NCBI GenBank assembly: GCA_902592935.1
Contig: CACJGD010000005.1
Location: forward strand, 1-49,303
Source of the DNA: an uncultured Pelagibacteraceae bacterium
GTDB lineage: Bacteria > Pseudomonadota > Alphaproteobacteria > Pelagibacterales > Pelagibacteraceae
Direction of reading: 5' to 3'
DNA: 49,303 nucleotides
In this document: positions 17,801-27,903 of the stretch, in pieces
Position numbering within the stretch: position 1 is the stretch's first letter
Layout: each line of letters opens with the position of its first letter
Notes under the pieces: generated by a model
The model's input: the letters and a program-made list of their open reading frames with translations, nothing else
Database searches by the model: none
Told to the model about the DNA's origin: nothing
Made by a program: the position numbers and the translations under genes

Positions 17801-19360
17801 GGAGTAACTTTAATATCACCACCACCTCATCATGATATTTATTCAATTGAGGATCTTGCACAATTAATTTATGATTTGAAACAGATAAATCCTAAAGCCA
17901 GAATAGGAGTCAAGTTAGTTGCTTCGTCCGGTGTAGGAACCATTGCTGCTGGTGTAGCTAAAGCAAAAGCAGATATAATATTAATTTCTGGACATAATGG
18001 TGGAACAGGAGCAACGCCTCAAACAAGTGTTAAGTATGTAGGAATACCATGGGAAATGGGTTTAACAGAAGCAAACCAAGTATTAACTTTAAATAATCTT
18101 AGACATAAAGTTACATTAAGAACAGACGGTGGAATTAAAACTGGACGAGATGTAGTGATAGCAGCAATGATGGGCGCTGAAGAATATGGTGTTGCGACTA
18201 CAGCATTAGTTGCAATGGGATGTATAATGGTAAGACAGTGTCATTCTAATACGTGCCCTGTAGGTGTTTGTACACAAGATGAAAAGCTTAGAGAAAAATT
18301 TACCGGAACTCCAGAAAAAGTAGTTAATCTTTTCACATTTATAGCTACTGAAGTAAGAGAAATATTAGCAAATTTAGGTTTTAAATCATTGAGTCAAGTG
18401 ATTGGTCGGACAGATTTGCTAAAACAAATTAGTAAGGGTTCTCCAAATTTAGACGATCTAGATTTAAATCCTTTATTTGTTCAAGCTGACACTGGAAGTA
18501 AGCCAAGGTATTGTGAGGATCAAGAAATAAATAGTGTACCAGATACTCTTGACCAAGAAATCTGGCCAGAAATTGAAAAAGCTTTAGATAATTCTGAAAA
18601 AATTAAAAAAGAATATCAAATAAAAAATACTCACAGGGCAGTAGGCACAAGAATTTCTCATCATTTATATAAAAAATATGGTTATGAAAAACTTGAAGAA
18701 AACTTTTTAGTCTTAAATTTCAAAGGATCAGCAGGTCAATCATTTGGTGCTTTCTCTTCAAAAGGTTTAAAGCTTGTATTAAAGGGAGATGCTAATGATT
18801 ATGTTGGTAAAGGTTTGTCAGGAGCTACAATTTCAATAAAATTACCTGAAGAGAGTAATTTGGTTTCAAATGAGAATACAATTTTAGGAAATACTGTTCT
18901 TTATGGAGCTACTTCAGGAAAACTTTTTGCTGCTGGCCAAGCTGGCGAAAGATTTTCTGTTAGAAATTCTGGTGCAATTACAGTAATTGAAGGATGCGAT
19001 TCTAATGGATGTGAATATATGACTGGTGGAATAGTAGTAATTTTAGGAGATGTTGGTGATAATTTTGCAGCTGGTATGACAGGTGGAATGGCCTTTATAT
19101 ACGACAAAACTCAACAATTCGAAAAGAAAGTAAATCCAGAGTCAGTAGTTTGGCAAAATGTAGAGACAGATTATTGGAAAGAATATCTAAAAAATTTAGT
19201 CAATGAGCACTTTAAAGAAACTGAATCTCAATTGTCAAAAAAAATAATTGAAAACTTTGATGATGAAGTAAATAATTTTGTTCAAGTGTGTCCTAAAGAA
19301 ATGTTGGATAAATTAAAAAATCCAATTACTTTAAAAAAAGATATAAAAAAAGTTAGCTAA
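14855..19360 (+). CDS. gltB: Glutamate synthase large subunit
   Basis: Catalytic GOGAT subunit: hydrolyses glutamine, channels the ammonia, and reductively aminates 2-oxoglutarate to glutamate. 1501 residues, the usual length. Order: a 25-residue propeptide; the N-terminal nucleophile glutaminase domain starting at C26 (EHDACGVGIIAS), with FSTNTAPSW and AHNGEINTYRGN; a central domain; the FMN/3Fe-4S synthase domain (GHNGGTGATPQTS, then cysteines in CIMVRQCHSNTCPVGVCTQ); and the C-terminal beta-helix domain (VIEGCDSNGCEYMTGG). All key residues seem intact. With GltD it is the ammonium-assimilation route, so a glutamine synthetase must be elsewhere. Its last four bases overlap the stop of the convergent hydrolase. 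Confidence 0.97.
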   Translation: MENYKKNLELLKENNVYSEDMEHDACGVGIIASTEGKKSRKVVEYGIEALKAVWHRGAVDADGKTGDGAGIHVEIPKDFFIEKIEVTGHTHDNSEICVGMIFLPRNDYAAQESCKTIIESELTKNDFSIYGWRQVPVNPKVLGEKAFQTMPEIIQVLFKPYNPELTNKDLERKIYETRRKIENEAFKKSLNNFYICSLSSKSIIYKGMFLAEAISDFYLDLKDERFVSRFAIFHQRFSTNTAPSWNLAQPFRAIAHNGEINTYRGNKNWMKVHEQEMNSPLFDDVENLKPVIQQGASDSAALDNVFELLNISGQPAPLAKLMLVPDAWSKKNKTLPKDHQQLFNFLNSTMEPWDGPAAIAGTDNEWVIAANDRNGLRPLRYAITKDKLLFAGSETGMIELNEKRILSKGRLGPGEIIGVRIEKGKVFSNKQIKDYLAKEYKHFNSQIIDLDDELTISDEKNSFSGDDLRRRQYTFGISLEDLELILHPMAEDAKEATGSMGDDTPLAVLSDRYRPLYHFFRQNFSQVTNPPIDSLRENKVMSLKTRFGNLGNILNFDNLTKQNIYVLNSPILSNSQFEKFINFFGNNSSIIDCTFSDEETLFDSIKKIQKEAEIAVRQGITQLILSDKELSNSKLPIPMLLAVGSINSFLIEKKLRGYVSINVQSGEALDTHSFATLIGVGATTVNPYLAFDSLFQRHEKKLFGKFSFDECVERYIKSVNAGLLKIMSKMGISVLSSYRGGCNFETVGLSRTIVADYFPGVVSKISGIGLTGIEKKIREIHKEAFESSETILPIGGIYRYRKNGETHQYQGKLIHLLQSAVGSNSYDAYKRYADGIYSLPPINLRDLIDFREKKLNGPIDISEVEPKENILKRFGSGSMSHGALSKEAHETLATGMNRIKGASCSGEGGEDASRFKVLDNGDSANSRVKQIASARFGVTVNYLNNCNEIEIKIAQGAKPGEGGQLPGFKVTEEIAKLRHSTPGVTLISPPPHHDIYSIEDLAQLIYDLKQINPKARIGVKLVASSGVGTIAAGVAKAKADIILISGHNGGTGATPQTSVKYVGIPWEMGLTEANQVLTLNNLRHKVTLRTDGGIKTGRDVVIAAMMGAEEYGVATTALVAMGCIMVRQCHSNTCPVGVCTQDEKLREKFTGTPEKVVNLFTFIATEVREILANLGFKSLSQVIGRTDLLKQISKGSPNLDDLDLNPLFVQADTGSKPRYCEDQEINSVPDTLDQEIWPEIEKALDNSEKIKKEYQIKNTHRAVGTRISHHLYKKYGYEKLEENFLVLNFKGSAGQSFGAFSSKGLKLVLKGDANDYVGKGLSGATISIKLPEESNLVSNENTILGNTVLYGATSGKLFAAGQAGERFSVRNSGAITVIEGCDSNGCEYMTGGIVVILGDVGDNFAAGMTGGMAFIYDKTQQFEKKVNPESVVWQNVETDYWKEYLKNLVNEHFKETESQLSKKIIENFDDEVNNFVQVCPKEMLDKLKNPITLKKDIKKVS

Positions 19361-20100
19361 ATTAATAATTTAAGCTCCTTTAAAATTATATTAAGCCATT
19401 TTTTATTTGATAAACTGTGATCACCTTTTTTTATAATATTTAATTTTTTCTTAGCTTTTGGAAATAATTTTAAAACTTTTCTTGAATATGAGACAGGAAC
19501 CGCCTCATCTTTTTCACCATGTACCATTGTTACTTTAATATTTGAATTAATTTTCTTGTTTAAGACTTTGTTTTTTCTTCCATCTTTTATTAGTTGTAGA
19601 GTAATTGGATATTCATAATTTCCACGTTTTAATTGATAAATGCCCTTACGAATTGTTTCCTTTTTCATTTTTTTGGTAAATTTTTTCCACATTAAATTTT
19701 CTAAAAATTCGGGAGCAGCCCCTATTCCTAAAAATCCTTTAATCTGTTTTTTGAAAATTTTGAATTGATTTAGTGAAATCCATGCACCCATACTTGAACC
19801 AATTAACACAAATTCTTTTTTTTTAACGTATTTTCTTATTAAAATTGAAGTCTCTTTACTCCATTTTGAAATGTTTCCATTTATAAATTTTCCAGAAGAT
19901 TTCCCATGACCAGAGTATTCCAGTGCCAAAAAACTTTTTTTATTTTTTTTTGCAAATTTTAAAAATGCATTTGGTTTTTTACCTTCAAGGTCTGACATAA
20001 AACCATGTAAAAAAACTATAAAAGAACTATTCCTAAAAGTTTTAGAAATATATCTAATTTTCTTTGAATTTGATATCTTGTGGTATTTGAATTTTGCCAT
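19357..20100 (-). CDS. Alpha/beta-hydrolase fold protein
   Basis: Predicted cytosolic serine hydrolase of 247 residues. The oxyanion-hole segment FLHGFMSDLEG (from about residue 30) is followed by the nucleophile elbow G101-S-S-M-G105 with S103 as the nucleophile. The likely acid is in HGEKDEAVP (near 193-200) and the base is the His of KGDHSLS (near 227), giving a full catalytic triad. The sequence YSGHGKSSG is typical of small esterase/acylaminopeptidase-like hydrolases of alphaproteobacteria. Substrate unknown. Divergent from the glycosyltransferase gene across 42 bases, so the two promoters must be compressed or overlapping. Confidence 0.85.
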   Translation of the reverse strand: MAKFKYHKISNSKKIRYISKTFRNSSFIVFLHGFMSDLEGKKPNAFLKFAKKNKKSFLALEYSGHGKSSGKFINGNISKWSKETSILIRKYVKKKEFVLIGSSMGAWISLNQFKIFKKQIKGFLGIGAAPEFLENLMWKKFTKKMKKETIRKGIYQLKRGNYEYPITLQLIKDGRKNKVLNKKINSNIKVTMVHGEKDEAVPVSYSRKVLKLFPKAKKKLNIIKKGDHSLSNKKWLNIILKELKLLI

Positions 20101-20142
20101 AATCGTTTATTAGTTATAACTATTAATATATAATCATATCAA

Positions 20143-21297
20143 ATGACATCTGATTTAAAAGTTTTGCAGGTTATTCCAAAATTAGGGTATGGGGGTGCTG
20201 AAACAGGCTGTTATGATATCGCACACTTTTTACCAGAAAATAATTGTAAATCATTTATTGTAACAAGTGGGGGCGAATTACTTAAATTTGTTGATAAAAA
20301 AAAAGTAAAAGTATTTAGATTACCAGTACATAGTAAAAATCCATTATTAATTTTGATAAATGCTTTAATTTTAATTGGTATAATTTTGATTAATAATATC
20401 TCAATAGTTCATGCAAGAAGTAGAGCTCCAGCTTGGTCATGTTTGTTTGCAACAAAATTGACGGGTAGAAAATTTGTAACAACATTTCATGGCACATATA
20501 ATTTCAAAAATAATTTAAAAAAAATTTATAATTCGATTATGATAAGATCTGATCTTATCATTGCAGGATCAAATTTTATATTTTCACATATTAAGGAAAA
20601 TTATTCAAAATATCTAAATGATAAAAAAAAGTTAATGGTTATTTTCAGGGGAATTAATGTTGATTATTTTGATCCTACAACAAAATTTGAGTCTGATGAA
20701 AAAAAATTATTAATTAAATGGAATATTGAGAAAGATAAAAAAATTATACTTTTACCTGCTAGATTAACATCTTGGAAAGGACAAGAAGTTTTTATTGAAG
20801 CAATTAATTTAGTGAATATAGAGCTGGGTTATGAAGCGTTCTATGCTGTCATTCTAGGCAGTGACCAAGGTAGAGATTTATATAAAAAAAAATTATTAAG
20901 ACTTTCAGAACAACACAGGTTAACAAACCAAATAAGATTCATAGACCACTGTAAGGATATGGCTTTGGCTTATAAGGTGTCAGATATTGTAGTGTCTGCC
21001 TCAACAGAACCGGAAGCTTTTGGAAGAGTTGCTGTTGAAGCACAATCAATGGAGACACCAATTGTTGCAAGTAATATTGGTGGTTCGAATGAAACAATTA
21101 TAGATGAAAAAACAGGTTTTTTATATGAAGCAGGAGATGCAAAGGCTTTAAGTAAAAAAATTTTAAAACTTCTTTATTTGGATGAAACACTATTAAAATC
21201 AATTGGTATAGAGGGAAGAAAAAACATTCTCCAAAAATTTAATGTTGAAAAAATGTGCTTTTCTACTTATTCAGAGTATAAGAGATTATTAAATTAA
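20143..21297 (+). CDS. Glycosyltransferase family 4 (GT-B fold)
   Basis: 384-residue predicted retaining glycosyltransferase that moves a sugar from a nucleotide donor to an envelope glycan or glycolipid. The N-terminal Rossmann half starts LQVIPKLGYGGAETGCYDIA, with the G-rich GGAE loop. The C-terminal donor-binding half contains LPARLTSWKGQEVFIEA and the E-x7-E motif in TEPEAFGRVAVEAQ, then ASNIGGSNETI. No signal peptide; a hydrophobic stretch near residues 66-86 may give membrane association. The stop (TAA) directly abuts the thrS ATG, linking it in transcription to the translation genes. Donor and acceptor cannot be assigned; lipopolysaccharide-type glycans are a reasonable guess. Confidence 0.9.
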   Translation: MTSDLKVLQVIPKLGYGGAETGCYDIAHFLPENNCKSFIVTSGGELLKFVDKKKVKVFRLPVHSKNPLLILINALILIGIILINNISIVHARSRAPAWSCLFATKLTGRKFVTTFHGTYNFKNNLKKIYNSIMIRSDLIIAGSNFIFSHIKENYSKYLNDKKKLMVIFRGINVDYFDPTTKFESDEKKLLIKWNIEKDKKIILLPARLTSWKGQEVFIEAINLVNIELGYEAFYAVILGSDQGRDLYKKKLLRLSEQHRLTNQIRFIDHCKDMALAYKVSDIVVSASTEPEAFGRVAVEAQSMETPIVASNIGGSNETIIDEKTGFLYEAGDAKALSKKILKLLYLDETLLKSIGIEGRKNILQKFNVEKMCFSTYSEYKRLLN

Positions 21298-23214
21298 ATG
21301 CCTAAAATTACATTACCTGACGGAAACAATATTGATTTTCCTAATAAAGTTACTGGAATTGAAGTAGCTGAAAAAATTAGCAAATCATTAGCTAAACAAG
21401 CCATGGTTATGAGTGTTAACGGTGAACTTAGAGACCTTGATCATTTAATTGACAACGATTGTTCTATAAAAATTTTTACTTCAAAAAATCCAGAAGGTTT
21501 AGAAACTATAAGACACGACACAGCTCATATCTTAGCTATGGCTGTTCAAGAATTATTTCCTGGCACTCAAGTTACAATTGGGCCAGTGATTGAAAATGGT
21601 TTCTATTACGACTTTGCCAGAAAAGAACCATTTACAGAGGATGATCTTGTTAAAATTGAGAATAAAATGAAAGAGATTGTTGATAGGAACGAAATAACAA
21701 AAAGAGAAGTTTGGGATAGAAATAAAGCAATAAGCCATTTTAAAAAAAAAGGAGAAATTTATAAAGCTGAGCTGATCGAAGCGATACCTGAAAACGAAGA
21801 TGTATCAATTTATTTTCATGGGGAATGGCATGATTTATGTAGAGGTCCACATCTCTCTTCAACAGGTAAAATTGGAAAATATTTTAAACTTATGAAAGTG
21901 TCAGGAGCATACTGGAGAGGAGATTCAAATAATGAAATGTTACAACGAATATATGGAACGAGCTGGGCAACTCAAAAAGATTTAGATGAATATTTAAAAA
22001 GAATCGAAGAAGCTGAAAAAAGAGATCATAGAAAACTTGGAAAAGAAATGGACCTGTTTCATTTTAGAGAAGAAAGTCCTGGATCAGTCTTTTGGCATGA
22101 AAAAGGATGGGCCCTATTTCAGAAATTAATTAACTATATGAGAAGTCGACAAGACGCTGCTGGTTATAAAGAAGTAAACACACCAGAAATATTAGATAGG
22201 CAACTATGGGAAAAATCTGGGCATTGGGAAAAATATGGAGAAAATATGTACACCTCAGAAACACCAGATGAAAAAGTATTTGCAATTAAACCTATGAATT
22301 GTCCTGGGCATATTCAGGTATTTAATCAAGGTTTAAAAAGTTATAGAGATCTTCCTTTGCGTATTGCAGAATTCGGAAAAGTACATCGGTACGAACCATC
22401 CGGAGCTCTACATGGATTATTAAGGGTAAGAGCTTTTACTCAAGATGATGCTCATATATTTTGTTCTGAAGATCAAATTACTAGTGAATGTTTAGAGGTA
22501 ACTAATTTAATTCTAGATATTTATAAAGACTTAGGCTTCAAAAATGTAATTCTTAAATATGCAGATAGACCTGAAGTAAGAGTTGGGGATGATGAAATTT
22601 GGGATAAAGCAGAGGCCTCTTTGCTTGAAGCGGTTAAAGCTTCCAAGTTGGAATATAGTATTAATAAGGGTGAGGGAGCATTTTATGGTCCAAAAATTGA
22701 ATTTGTTTTAAGAGATGCAATCGGTAGAGATTGGCAATGTGGAACTTTACAAGTTGATTTAAACTTACCTGGAAGATTAGATGCATCATATGTTGATAAA
22801 GATGGAACTAAAAAGGTTCCTGTTATGTTACATAGAGCGTTATTTGGTTCTTTAGAAAGATTTGTTGGAATTCTAATTGAAAACTACGCAGGCAAGTTTC
22901 CTTTCTGGCTATCTCCTTTGCAGACAATGGTTATACCTATCTCAGAGGAATTTAATGATTACGCAGTTGAAGTATCTAAAAAAATTAAAAATGCAGGTAT
23001 TAGTTCTGCAGTAGACTTAAAAAATAATAATTTAAATTATAAAATAAGAGATCATTCTTTAGAAAAAATACCGCTTTTGTTAATTTGTGGTAAAAAAGAA
23101 GTTGACTCCAATTCAGTAACGATTAGAAGATTAGACTCTAATAAACAAGAAAATATGGATATAGATAAATTCTTAAAAACATTCTCCGCTTTAAATAAAG
23201 CATCATCAAACTAA
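21298..23214 (+). CDS. thrS: Threonyl-tRNA synthetase
   Basis: Class II aminoacyl-tRNA synthetase charging tRNA-Thr, 638 residues (E. coli 642). Domains: TGS (about 1-62, [13 protein letters not shown]); the N2 editing domain (about 65-220) with [12 protein letters not shown] and [12 protein letters not shown], including the HxxxH editing-site motif; the catalytic core with zinc ligand C335 in [10 protein letters not shown] and motif 2 around [20 protein letters not shown]; and the C-terminal anticodon-binding domain (about 540-630). Everything needed for synthesis and editing of mischarged Ser-tRNA looks present. It follows the glycosyltransferase stop with zero spacing and its own stop abuts the GTG start of infC. 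Confidence 0.97.
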   Translation: MPKITLPDGNNIDFPNKVTGIEVAEKISKSLAKQAMVMSVNGELRDLDHLIDNDCSIKIFTSKNPEGLETIRHDTAHILAMAVQELFPGTQVTIGPVIENGFYYDFARKEPFTEDDLVKIENKMKEIVDRNEITKREVWDRNKAISHFKKKGEIYKAELIEAIPENEDVSIYFHGEWHDLCRGPHLSSTGKIGKYFKLMKVSGAYWRGDSNNEMLQRIYGTSWATQKDLDEYLKRIEEAEKRDHRKLGKEMDLFHFREESPGSVFWHEKGWALFQKLINYMRSRQDAAGYKEVNTPEILDRQLWEKSGHWEKYGENMYTSETPDEKVFAIKPMNCPGHIQVFNQGLKSYRDLPLRIAEFGKVHRYEPSGALHGLLRVRAFTQDDAHIFCSEDQITSECLEVTNLILDIYKDLGFKNVILKYADRPEVRVGDDEIWDKAEASLLEAVKASKLEYSINKGEGAFYGPKIEFVLRDAIGRDWQCGTLQVDLNLPGRLDASYVDKDGTKKVPVMLHRALFGSLERFVGILIENYAGKFPFWLSPLQTMVIPISEEFNDYAVEVSKKIKNAGISSAVDLKNNNLNYKIRDHSLEKIPLLLICGKKEVDSNSVTIRRLDSNKQENMDIDKFLKTFSALNKASSN

Positions 23215-23760
23215 GTGGCAGATTTCAAACAAAATTATTTTCAAAGAAGAACTAAGGATAGAGGTCCAAGATCTAACAATAGAATTTCTTCTCCTGATGT
23301 GCAGGTTATAGCAAGTAATGGAGAAAATCTTGGAGTGATGAATACCAATGAAGCTATTTCTATGGCAAAAAATCAAGGTTTAGATTTAATTGAAATAGCA
23401 CCGAATGCAAATCCTCCAGTATGTAAAATAATGGATATGGGTAAATATAAGTATGATGCTCAAAAAAAAGCAAATCTTGCAAAGAAAAAACAAAAAATTA
23501 TTTCTTTAAAAGAAATTAAAATGCGACCTGTTACGGAAACTCATGATTATGAGTTTAAAGTCAAAAATGCTAAAAAATTTATAGCTAAAGGAGATAAGGT
23601 CAAATTCACTATAAGATTTAAAGGCAGAGAGCTTCAGCATTCTCATCTAGGAAATGAACTAATGGGCAAAATTAAAGAAGATATGAAGGATATCGGTAAG
23701 GTAGAATTGCATCCCAAGTTTGATGGGAAACAAATGATCATGGTAATTCAGCCTTTATAA
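23215..23760 (+). CDS. infC: Translation initiation factor IF-3 (GTG start)
   Basis: Binds the 30S subunit, prevents premature 50S joining and enforces start-codon fidelity. 181 residues, normal length. N-terminal domain with NNRISSPDVQVIASNGENLGVM; lysine-rich linker near 80-100; C-terminal domain with KMRPVTETHDYEFKVKNAKKF and KFTIRFKGRELQHSHLG. The start is GTG at 23215, immediately after the thrS TAA; the first in-frame ATG is about 40 codons later and would delete much of the N-domain, so GTG is well supported. A non-ATG start is notable because IF-3 represses its own mRNA through a near-cognate start codon (AUU) in E. coli. Confidence 0.96.
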   Translation: MADFKQNYFQRRTKDRGPRSNNRISSPDVQVIASNGENLGVMNTNEAISMAKNQGLDLIEIAPNANPPVCKIMDMGKYKYDAQKKANLAKKKQKIISLKEIKMRPVTETHDYEFKVKNAKKFIAKGDKVKFTIRFKGRELQHSHLGNELMGKIKEDMKDIGKVELHPKFDGKQMIMVIQPL

Positions 23761-23773
23761 GCCTTAATAGAGG

Positions 23774-23802
23774 TTGTAAAATTATATCTTTCTTTGTATA
23801 AG
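23774..23802 (+). promoter_or_regulatory. Candidate sigma-70 promoter for rpmI-rplT
   Basis: TTGTAA (23774-23779, four of six to the -35 consensus), a 17-base spacer, then TATAAG (23797-23802, five of six to the -10). This is the best-spaced promoter-like pair in the window. Predicted initiation near 23809 would leave only about 5 bases before the rpmI ATG, so that transcript would be nearly leaderless. Confidence 0.42.
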
Positions 23803-23813
23803 TCCGCAGATTT

Positions 23814-24020
23814 ATGCCAAAACTAAAAACAAAAAGCTCTGCAAAAAAAAGATTTAAAATATCTGCCAAGGGTAAGGTAATTTCTGCTCAAGCAGGTAAA
23901 AGACATGGTATGATCAAAAGAACGAATTCACAAATAAGAAAATTAAGAGGCACTACAACATTGTCTAAACAAGATGGAAAAATTGTTAAGTCATACATGC
24001 CTTACAGTTTAAGAGGTTAA
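23814..24020 (+). CDS. rpmI: 50S ribosomal protein bL35
   Basis: Small basic large-subunit ribosomal protein, 68 residues, normal size. The N-terminal [16 protein letters not shown] and internal [18 protein letters not shown] are characteristic of bL35. It lies in the conserved infC-rpmI-rplT order, with rplT starting 2 bases after its stop. In E. coli this operon is repressed by L20 binding the mRNA; the 53-base infC-rpmI gap here is too short for the same pseudoknot, so control may differ. Confidence 0.96.
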   Translation: MPKLKTKSSAKKRFKISAKGKVISAQAGKRHGMIKRTNSQIRKLRGTTTLSKQDGKIVKSYMPYSLRG

Positions 24021-24022
24021 TA

Positions 24023-24379
24023 ATGGCAAGAGTTAAAAGAGGTGTAACTAGTAAAGCTAAACATAAAAAAGTTTTAAAAGCTGTAAAAGGTCAATGGGGT
24101 AGAAGAAAAAATACTATTAGAGTTGCTAAGCAAGCTATGGAAAAATCCATGCAATACGCTTATAGAGACAGAAGAAATAAAAAAAGAGATTTTAAATCAT
24201 TGTGGATACAGAGAATCAATGCAGGAGTTAGAGCCGAGGGCTTAACTTATTCAAAATTTATCAATGGATTAAATAAATGTGGTATTGCAATAGATAGAAA
24301 AATTCTTGCTGAAATTGCTTATGATAGCCCAGAAGCATTCAAAACAATTGTACAAAAAGCTCAATCGGCTTTAAATTAA
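24023..24379 (+). CDS. rplT: 50S ribosomal protein bL20
   Basis: Early-assembly large-subunit protein that binds 23S rRNA, 118 residues. The highly basic N-terminal tail [19 protein letters not shown] and the globular part with [20 protein letters not shown] and [16 protein letters not shown] are diagnostic. Two bases separate it from rpmI, so the pair is translationally coupled. pheS follows after 43 bases, the classical rplT-pheST order. Confidence 0.97.
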   Translation: MARVKRGVTSKAKHKKVLKAVKGQWGRRKNTIRVAKQAMEKSMQYAYRDRRNKKRDFKSLWIQRINAGVRAEGLTYSKFINGLNKCGIAIDRKILAEIAYDSPEAFKTIVQKAQSALN

Positions 24380-24422
24380 TCTTCGCTATTGTTTTTATTT
24401 CTTAAGGAAATAATCTACTAAT

Positions 24423-25490
24423 ATGTCAGAGATAAAAAATATTAGAGATCAGTTTATATCAAAGCTAGAAAATGATTTAAGCATTGATCAAATAAATGAA
24501 ATCAAAATCGAGCTCTTTGGTAAAAATGGTTTAATTTCATCAAAATTTAAAACAATAGGATCAATATCAGAGACTGATAGAAAAAAATTTGCATCAGATT
24601 TAAATCAAGTTAAAGACGAACTTCAGAATTTGATAACTTCTAAAATTAGCGAGATAGAGGGAAAAAAAATAAACGAAAAATTAGAAAAGGAAAAAGTTGA
24701 TATAACTTTACCTGAAAGATCATTCGTTAGAGGAAAAGTTCATCCAGTATCACAAACTATTGATGAAATTTCTTCTATTTTCTCTGAAATAGGATTTAGT
24801 GTTGAGGAAGGCCCTGATGTTGAAAACGAATACAACAACTTTACTGCTCTAAACACACCAGACAATCATCCAGCGAGAGATATGCATGATACATTTTACT
24901 TAGATGAAAACAAAGAGGTTTTGTTACGAACTCATACTTCACCAGTTCAAATCAGAACTATGCTAAAAGATAAACCTCCATTCAAGATCATTGCTCCTGG
25001 AAGAACTTATAGATCTGATAGTGATCAAACACACGCACCAATGTTTCATCAAGTAGAAGGTTTGCATATTGATACAAATATTAATATGGGGCATTTGAAA
25101 GGATGCTTGAATTATTTCATTAAAGAATTTTTTGAAGTAGAAAAAATTAAAATGAGATTTAGACCTAGTCATTTTCCATTCACAGAACCATCTGCTGAGG
25201 TAGATATTGGTTATGAAATAAAAGATGGAAAAATAATAATCGGAGAGGGAGATAAGTGGCTTGAAATTTTAGGTTGCGGTATGGTGCATCCAAATGTCTT
25301 AAGAAATGTAAAAGTAGATCCTTCTAAATATCAAGGATATGCCTTTGGCATAGGTATAGACCGATTAGCAATGCTTAAATACGGCATTAATGATTTAAGA
25401 GCGTTTTTTGATTGTGATTATAGATGGCTAAATCATTTTGGTTTTGATCCACTTGATGTTCCTTCAAATTACAGAGGTTTAAGCAGATGA
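24423..25490 (+). CDS. pheS: Phenylalanyl-tRNA synthetase alpha subunit
   Basis: Catalytic subunit of the heterotetrameric class II enzyme, 355 residues. N-terminal coiled-coil arm (about 1-90) that contacts tRNA, then catalytic domain: [19 protein letters not shown], the [17 protein letters not shown] substrate region, motif 2 ([20 protein letters not shown]) and motif 3 in [12 protein letters not shown]. Upstream, AAGGAA at about 24404-24409 is a weak, distant (13-base) Shine-Dalgarno. The last four bases overlap pheT (ATGA), coupling the two subunits. Confidence 0.97.
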   Translation: MSEIKNIRDQFISKLENDLSIDQINEIKIELFGKNGLISSKFKTIGSISETDRKKFASDLNQVKDELQNLITSKISEIEGKKINEKLEKEKVDITLPERSFVRGKVHPVSQTIDEISSIFSEIGFSVEEGPDVENEYNNFTALNTPDNHPARDMHDTFYLDENKEVLLRTHTSPVQIRTMLKDKPPFKIIAPGRTYRSDSDQTHAPMFHQVEGLHIDTNINMGHLKGCLNYFIKEFFEVEKIKMRFRPSHFPFTEPSAEVDIGYEIKDGKIIIGEGDKWLEILGCGMVHPNVLRNVKVDPSKYQGYAFGIGIDRLAMLKYGINDLRAFFDCDYRWLNHFGFDPLDVPSNYRGLSR

Positions 25491-27895
25491 AGATTACATA
25501 TGATTGGTTAAAAGATCATTTAAAAGTAAGTGCTAAAGAAGATAAACTTCTTGAGAAACTAACAGACATAGGTCTTGAGGTTGAGAGTATAGAAAACTTA
25601 TCTGAAGGGTTAGATTTATTTAAGGTAGCAAAAATTGTAAAAACAGAAAAACATCCTAATGCAGACAGACTTAAAGTTTGTGATGTTGATGTTGGTGATA
25701 AAGAAATCAAAAAAGTTGTTTGTGGTGCTAAAAATGCAAGAGAGGGGCTTCTTACTGTATATGCTCCACCAGGTGCAATAATCCCAAAAAACAAAACTAA
25801 ACTTGTTGTTGTAAAAATAAGAGATGTTACATCTTATGGAATGCTCTGTTCTGAATCTGAGTTAAATTTATCAGATGAAAGTGATGGGATTACTGAGCTG
25901 TCGTCATCCAAATATGCCAAAAATATTGGAAAAAGTTATTTTTCTAAATCAAGTTCTAATCTTATAGACTTATCAATTACACCAAACAGACCAGACTGTC
26001 TAGGTGTTCGGGGAATAGCGAGAGATTTATCAGCTGCAGGTTTTGGAAACTTAAAACCAGAAAAAGATAAAAAAATTAAATCTAATAAAAAACAGATCTT
26101 AAAGGTAAAAATAACAAAAGAAAAAAATCAAGGCTGTTTATCTTTTGGTAGCTGCTTGATAACTAACGTCAAAAATACAGAAAGTCCTCAATGGTTGAAA
26201 GATAAATTAATTTCCATAGGCCAAAAACCAATATCTACAATTGTGGATATTACCAATTATGTCATGATTGATATTAATCGTCCTTTGCACGCATACGATG
26301 CTGACAAAATTGATAAGGGAATAATTGTTAGAAATTCAAAATCAGGAGAAGAATTTACTGCTCTAGATAATAAAAATTATAAACTAGATGATGGAATGTG
26401 TGTAATAAGTGATAACAAAGGTGTCTTAGGCCTAGGAGGAATTATTGGAGGAACAAGATCTGGTACAGAGTTAGATACAAAAAATGTTTTATTAGAGTCG
26501 GCTTATTTCGATCCAAGATCAATTAGAAAAACTGCTAAAAAATTGAATATCGATACAGATGCTAAATTTAGATTTGAAAGAGGTATTGATCAGTTGTCTA
26601 TTGAAGATGGATTAAATAAAGCAGCTTTTTTAATTAAAGAAATTTGTGGTGGTGAAATTAGTAAAATAGATGTTCAAAAAATTGAGTCTTATAAAAACAA
26701 AGTAATAAAATTTGAACCACAAACGTTTGAAAAAATTACTGGTTTTAAAATATCGACCAAAGAAATGATAACTATTTTAGAAAAACTTGGTTTTAAATTA
26801 AAAAAAGAAAAAAAATTCTTTAAATTGTCAGTTCCGTCTTGGAGACCAGATATTGTTCAAGAAATTGATATAGTTGAGGAACTTGTAAGAATTAGTGGCT
26901 ATGAAAAAATAAAAATAGAAAATCCTATTAAAGAAAGATCAAAAAATACTTTAAATCCAACTCAAAAGTTATTTCATTTTCTTCAAAGGGCAGTAGCATC
27001 CAAAGGGTATTTAGAGGCTATTACTTGGTCTTTTGCTGATTCAAAATATAACGATCACTTTAAAGAAGCCAATAAAGAAATAAAAATTGTAAATCCAATT
27101 AGCTCTGAATTGGGAGTATTAAGAAATTCTATTTTTTCAAATTTAGTGATGTACATAAGCAAAAACTTAGATAGAGGAATTAAAGATTTATCAATATTTG
27201 AAATAGGGCCAATATTTTATGGTTCACAACCTGGGGCTCAGAATACAGTTGTTTGTGGTTTGTCGGCAGGGAAAAAATCTAGACTTTCATGGATTGAAAA
27301 AGATAGAAATGTAGATGTTTTTGATATTAAAAGAGATGTTATACAAACTTTAGTAGAGGCCGGTTATGACTCAGACAAATTTTATATTGATGATGAAAGC
27401 CCCAATTATTATCATCCAGGAAAATCAGGCAGATTATTTTTAAATAAGGGAAAAGATAAGGTAGCCGCTTATTTTGGCGAAATTCATCCAAATATTGTCA
27501 AAATACTAGATATTAAAACAGAGTCTTTGGTAGGATTCGAAATATTCCTAGATAATTTAAAACTGCCAAAAAAACCTTTAAAAGATCAAAAAACAAAATA
27601 TTCAGTATCCGATTTTCAAAAATCTGAAAGAGATTTTGCATTTATTGTTGATAAAAAAATAAGTGTGCAAGATTTAGTAAGTGTCATATCAAATATTGAT
27701 AAAAATTTAATTTCAAACATTAAAGTATTTGACGTTTATGAAGGAGATAATATTCCTGAAAATAAAAAATCAGTTGCTATAAGCGTTACTATTCAATCAT
27801 TGGAAAAAACATTAACAGATAGTGATTTAGAAAAAACTAATAATTTGATAATAGAAACAGTTGAAAATAAAACTGGTGCTAAAATTCGTTCCTAA
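25487..27895 (+). CDS. pheT: Phenylalanyl-tRNA synthetase beta subunit
   Basis: Tetramer partner of PheS, 802 residues (E. coli 795). Order of domains: B1, N-terminal; tRNA-binding OB domain B2 (about 40-150, [16 protein letters not shown], an EMAP-like motif); B3/B4 editing domain (about 205-400) with [14 protein letters not shown]5 (about 410-480, helix-turn-helix-like); the inactive catalytic-like module; and the C-terminal ferredoxin-like anticodon-binding domain starting [14 protein letters not shown]. Start ATG overlaps the pheS stop by four bases. No truncation; ends 8 bases before lepA. Confidence 0.97.
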   Translation: MKITYDWLKDHLKVSAKEDKLLEKLTDIGLEVESIENLSEGLDLFKVAKIVKTEKHPNADRLKVCDVDVGDKEIKKVVCGAKNAREGLLTVYAPPGAIIPKNKTKLVVVKIRDVTSYGMLCSESELNLSDESDGITELSSSKYAKNIGKSYFSKSSSNLIDLSITPNRPDCLGVRGIARDLSAAGFGNLKPEKDKKIKSNKKQILKVKITKEKNQGCLSFGSCLITNVKNTESPQWLKDKLISIGQKPISTIVDITNYVMIDINRPLHAYDADKIDKGIIVRNSKSGEEFTALDNKNYKLDDGMCVISDNKGVLGLGGIIGGTRSGTELDTKNVLLESAYFDPRSIRKTAKKLNIDTDAKFRFERGIDQLSIEDGLNKAAFLIKEICGGEISKIDVQKIESYKNKVIKFEPQTFEKITGFKISTKEMITILEKLGFKLKKEKKFFKLSVPSWRPDIVQEIDIVEELVRISGYEKIKIENPIKERSKNTLNPTQKLFHFLQRAVASKGYLEAITWSFADSKYNDHFKEANKEIKIVNPISSELGVLRNSIFSNLVMYISKNLDRGIKDLSIFEIGPIFYGSQPGAQNTVVCGLSAGKKSRLSWIEKDRNVDVFDIKRDVIQTLVEAGYDSDKFYIDDESPNYYHPGKSGRLFLNKGKDKVAAYFGEIHPNIVKILDIKTESLVGFEIFLDNLKLPKKPLKDQKTKYSVSDFQKSERDFAFIVDKKISVQDLVSVISNIDKNLISNIKVFDVYEGDNIPENKKSVAISVTIQSLEKTLTDSDLEKTNNLIIETVENKTGAKIRS

Positions 27896-27903
27896 AATAA
27901 TTA

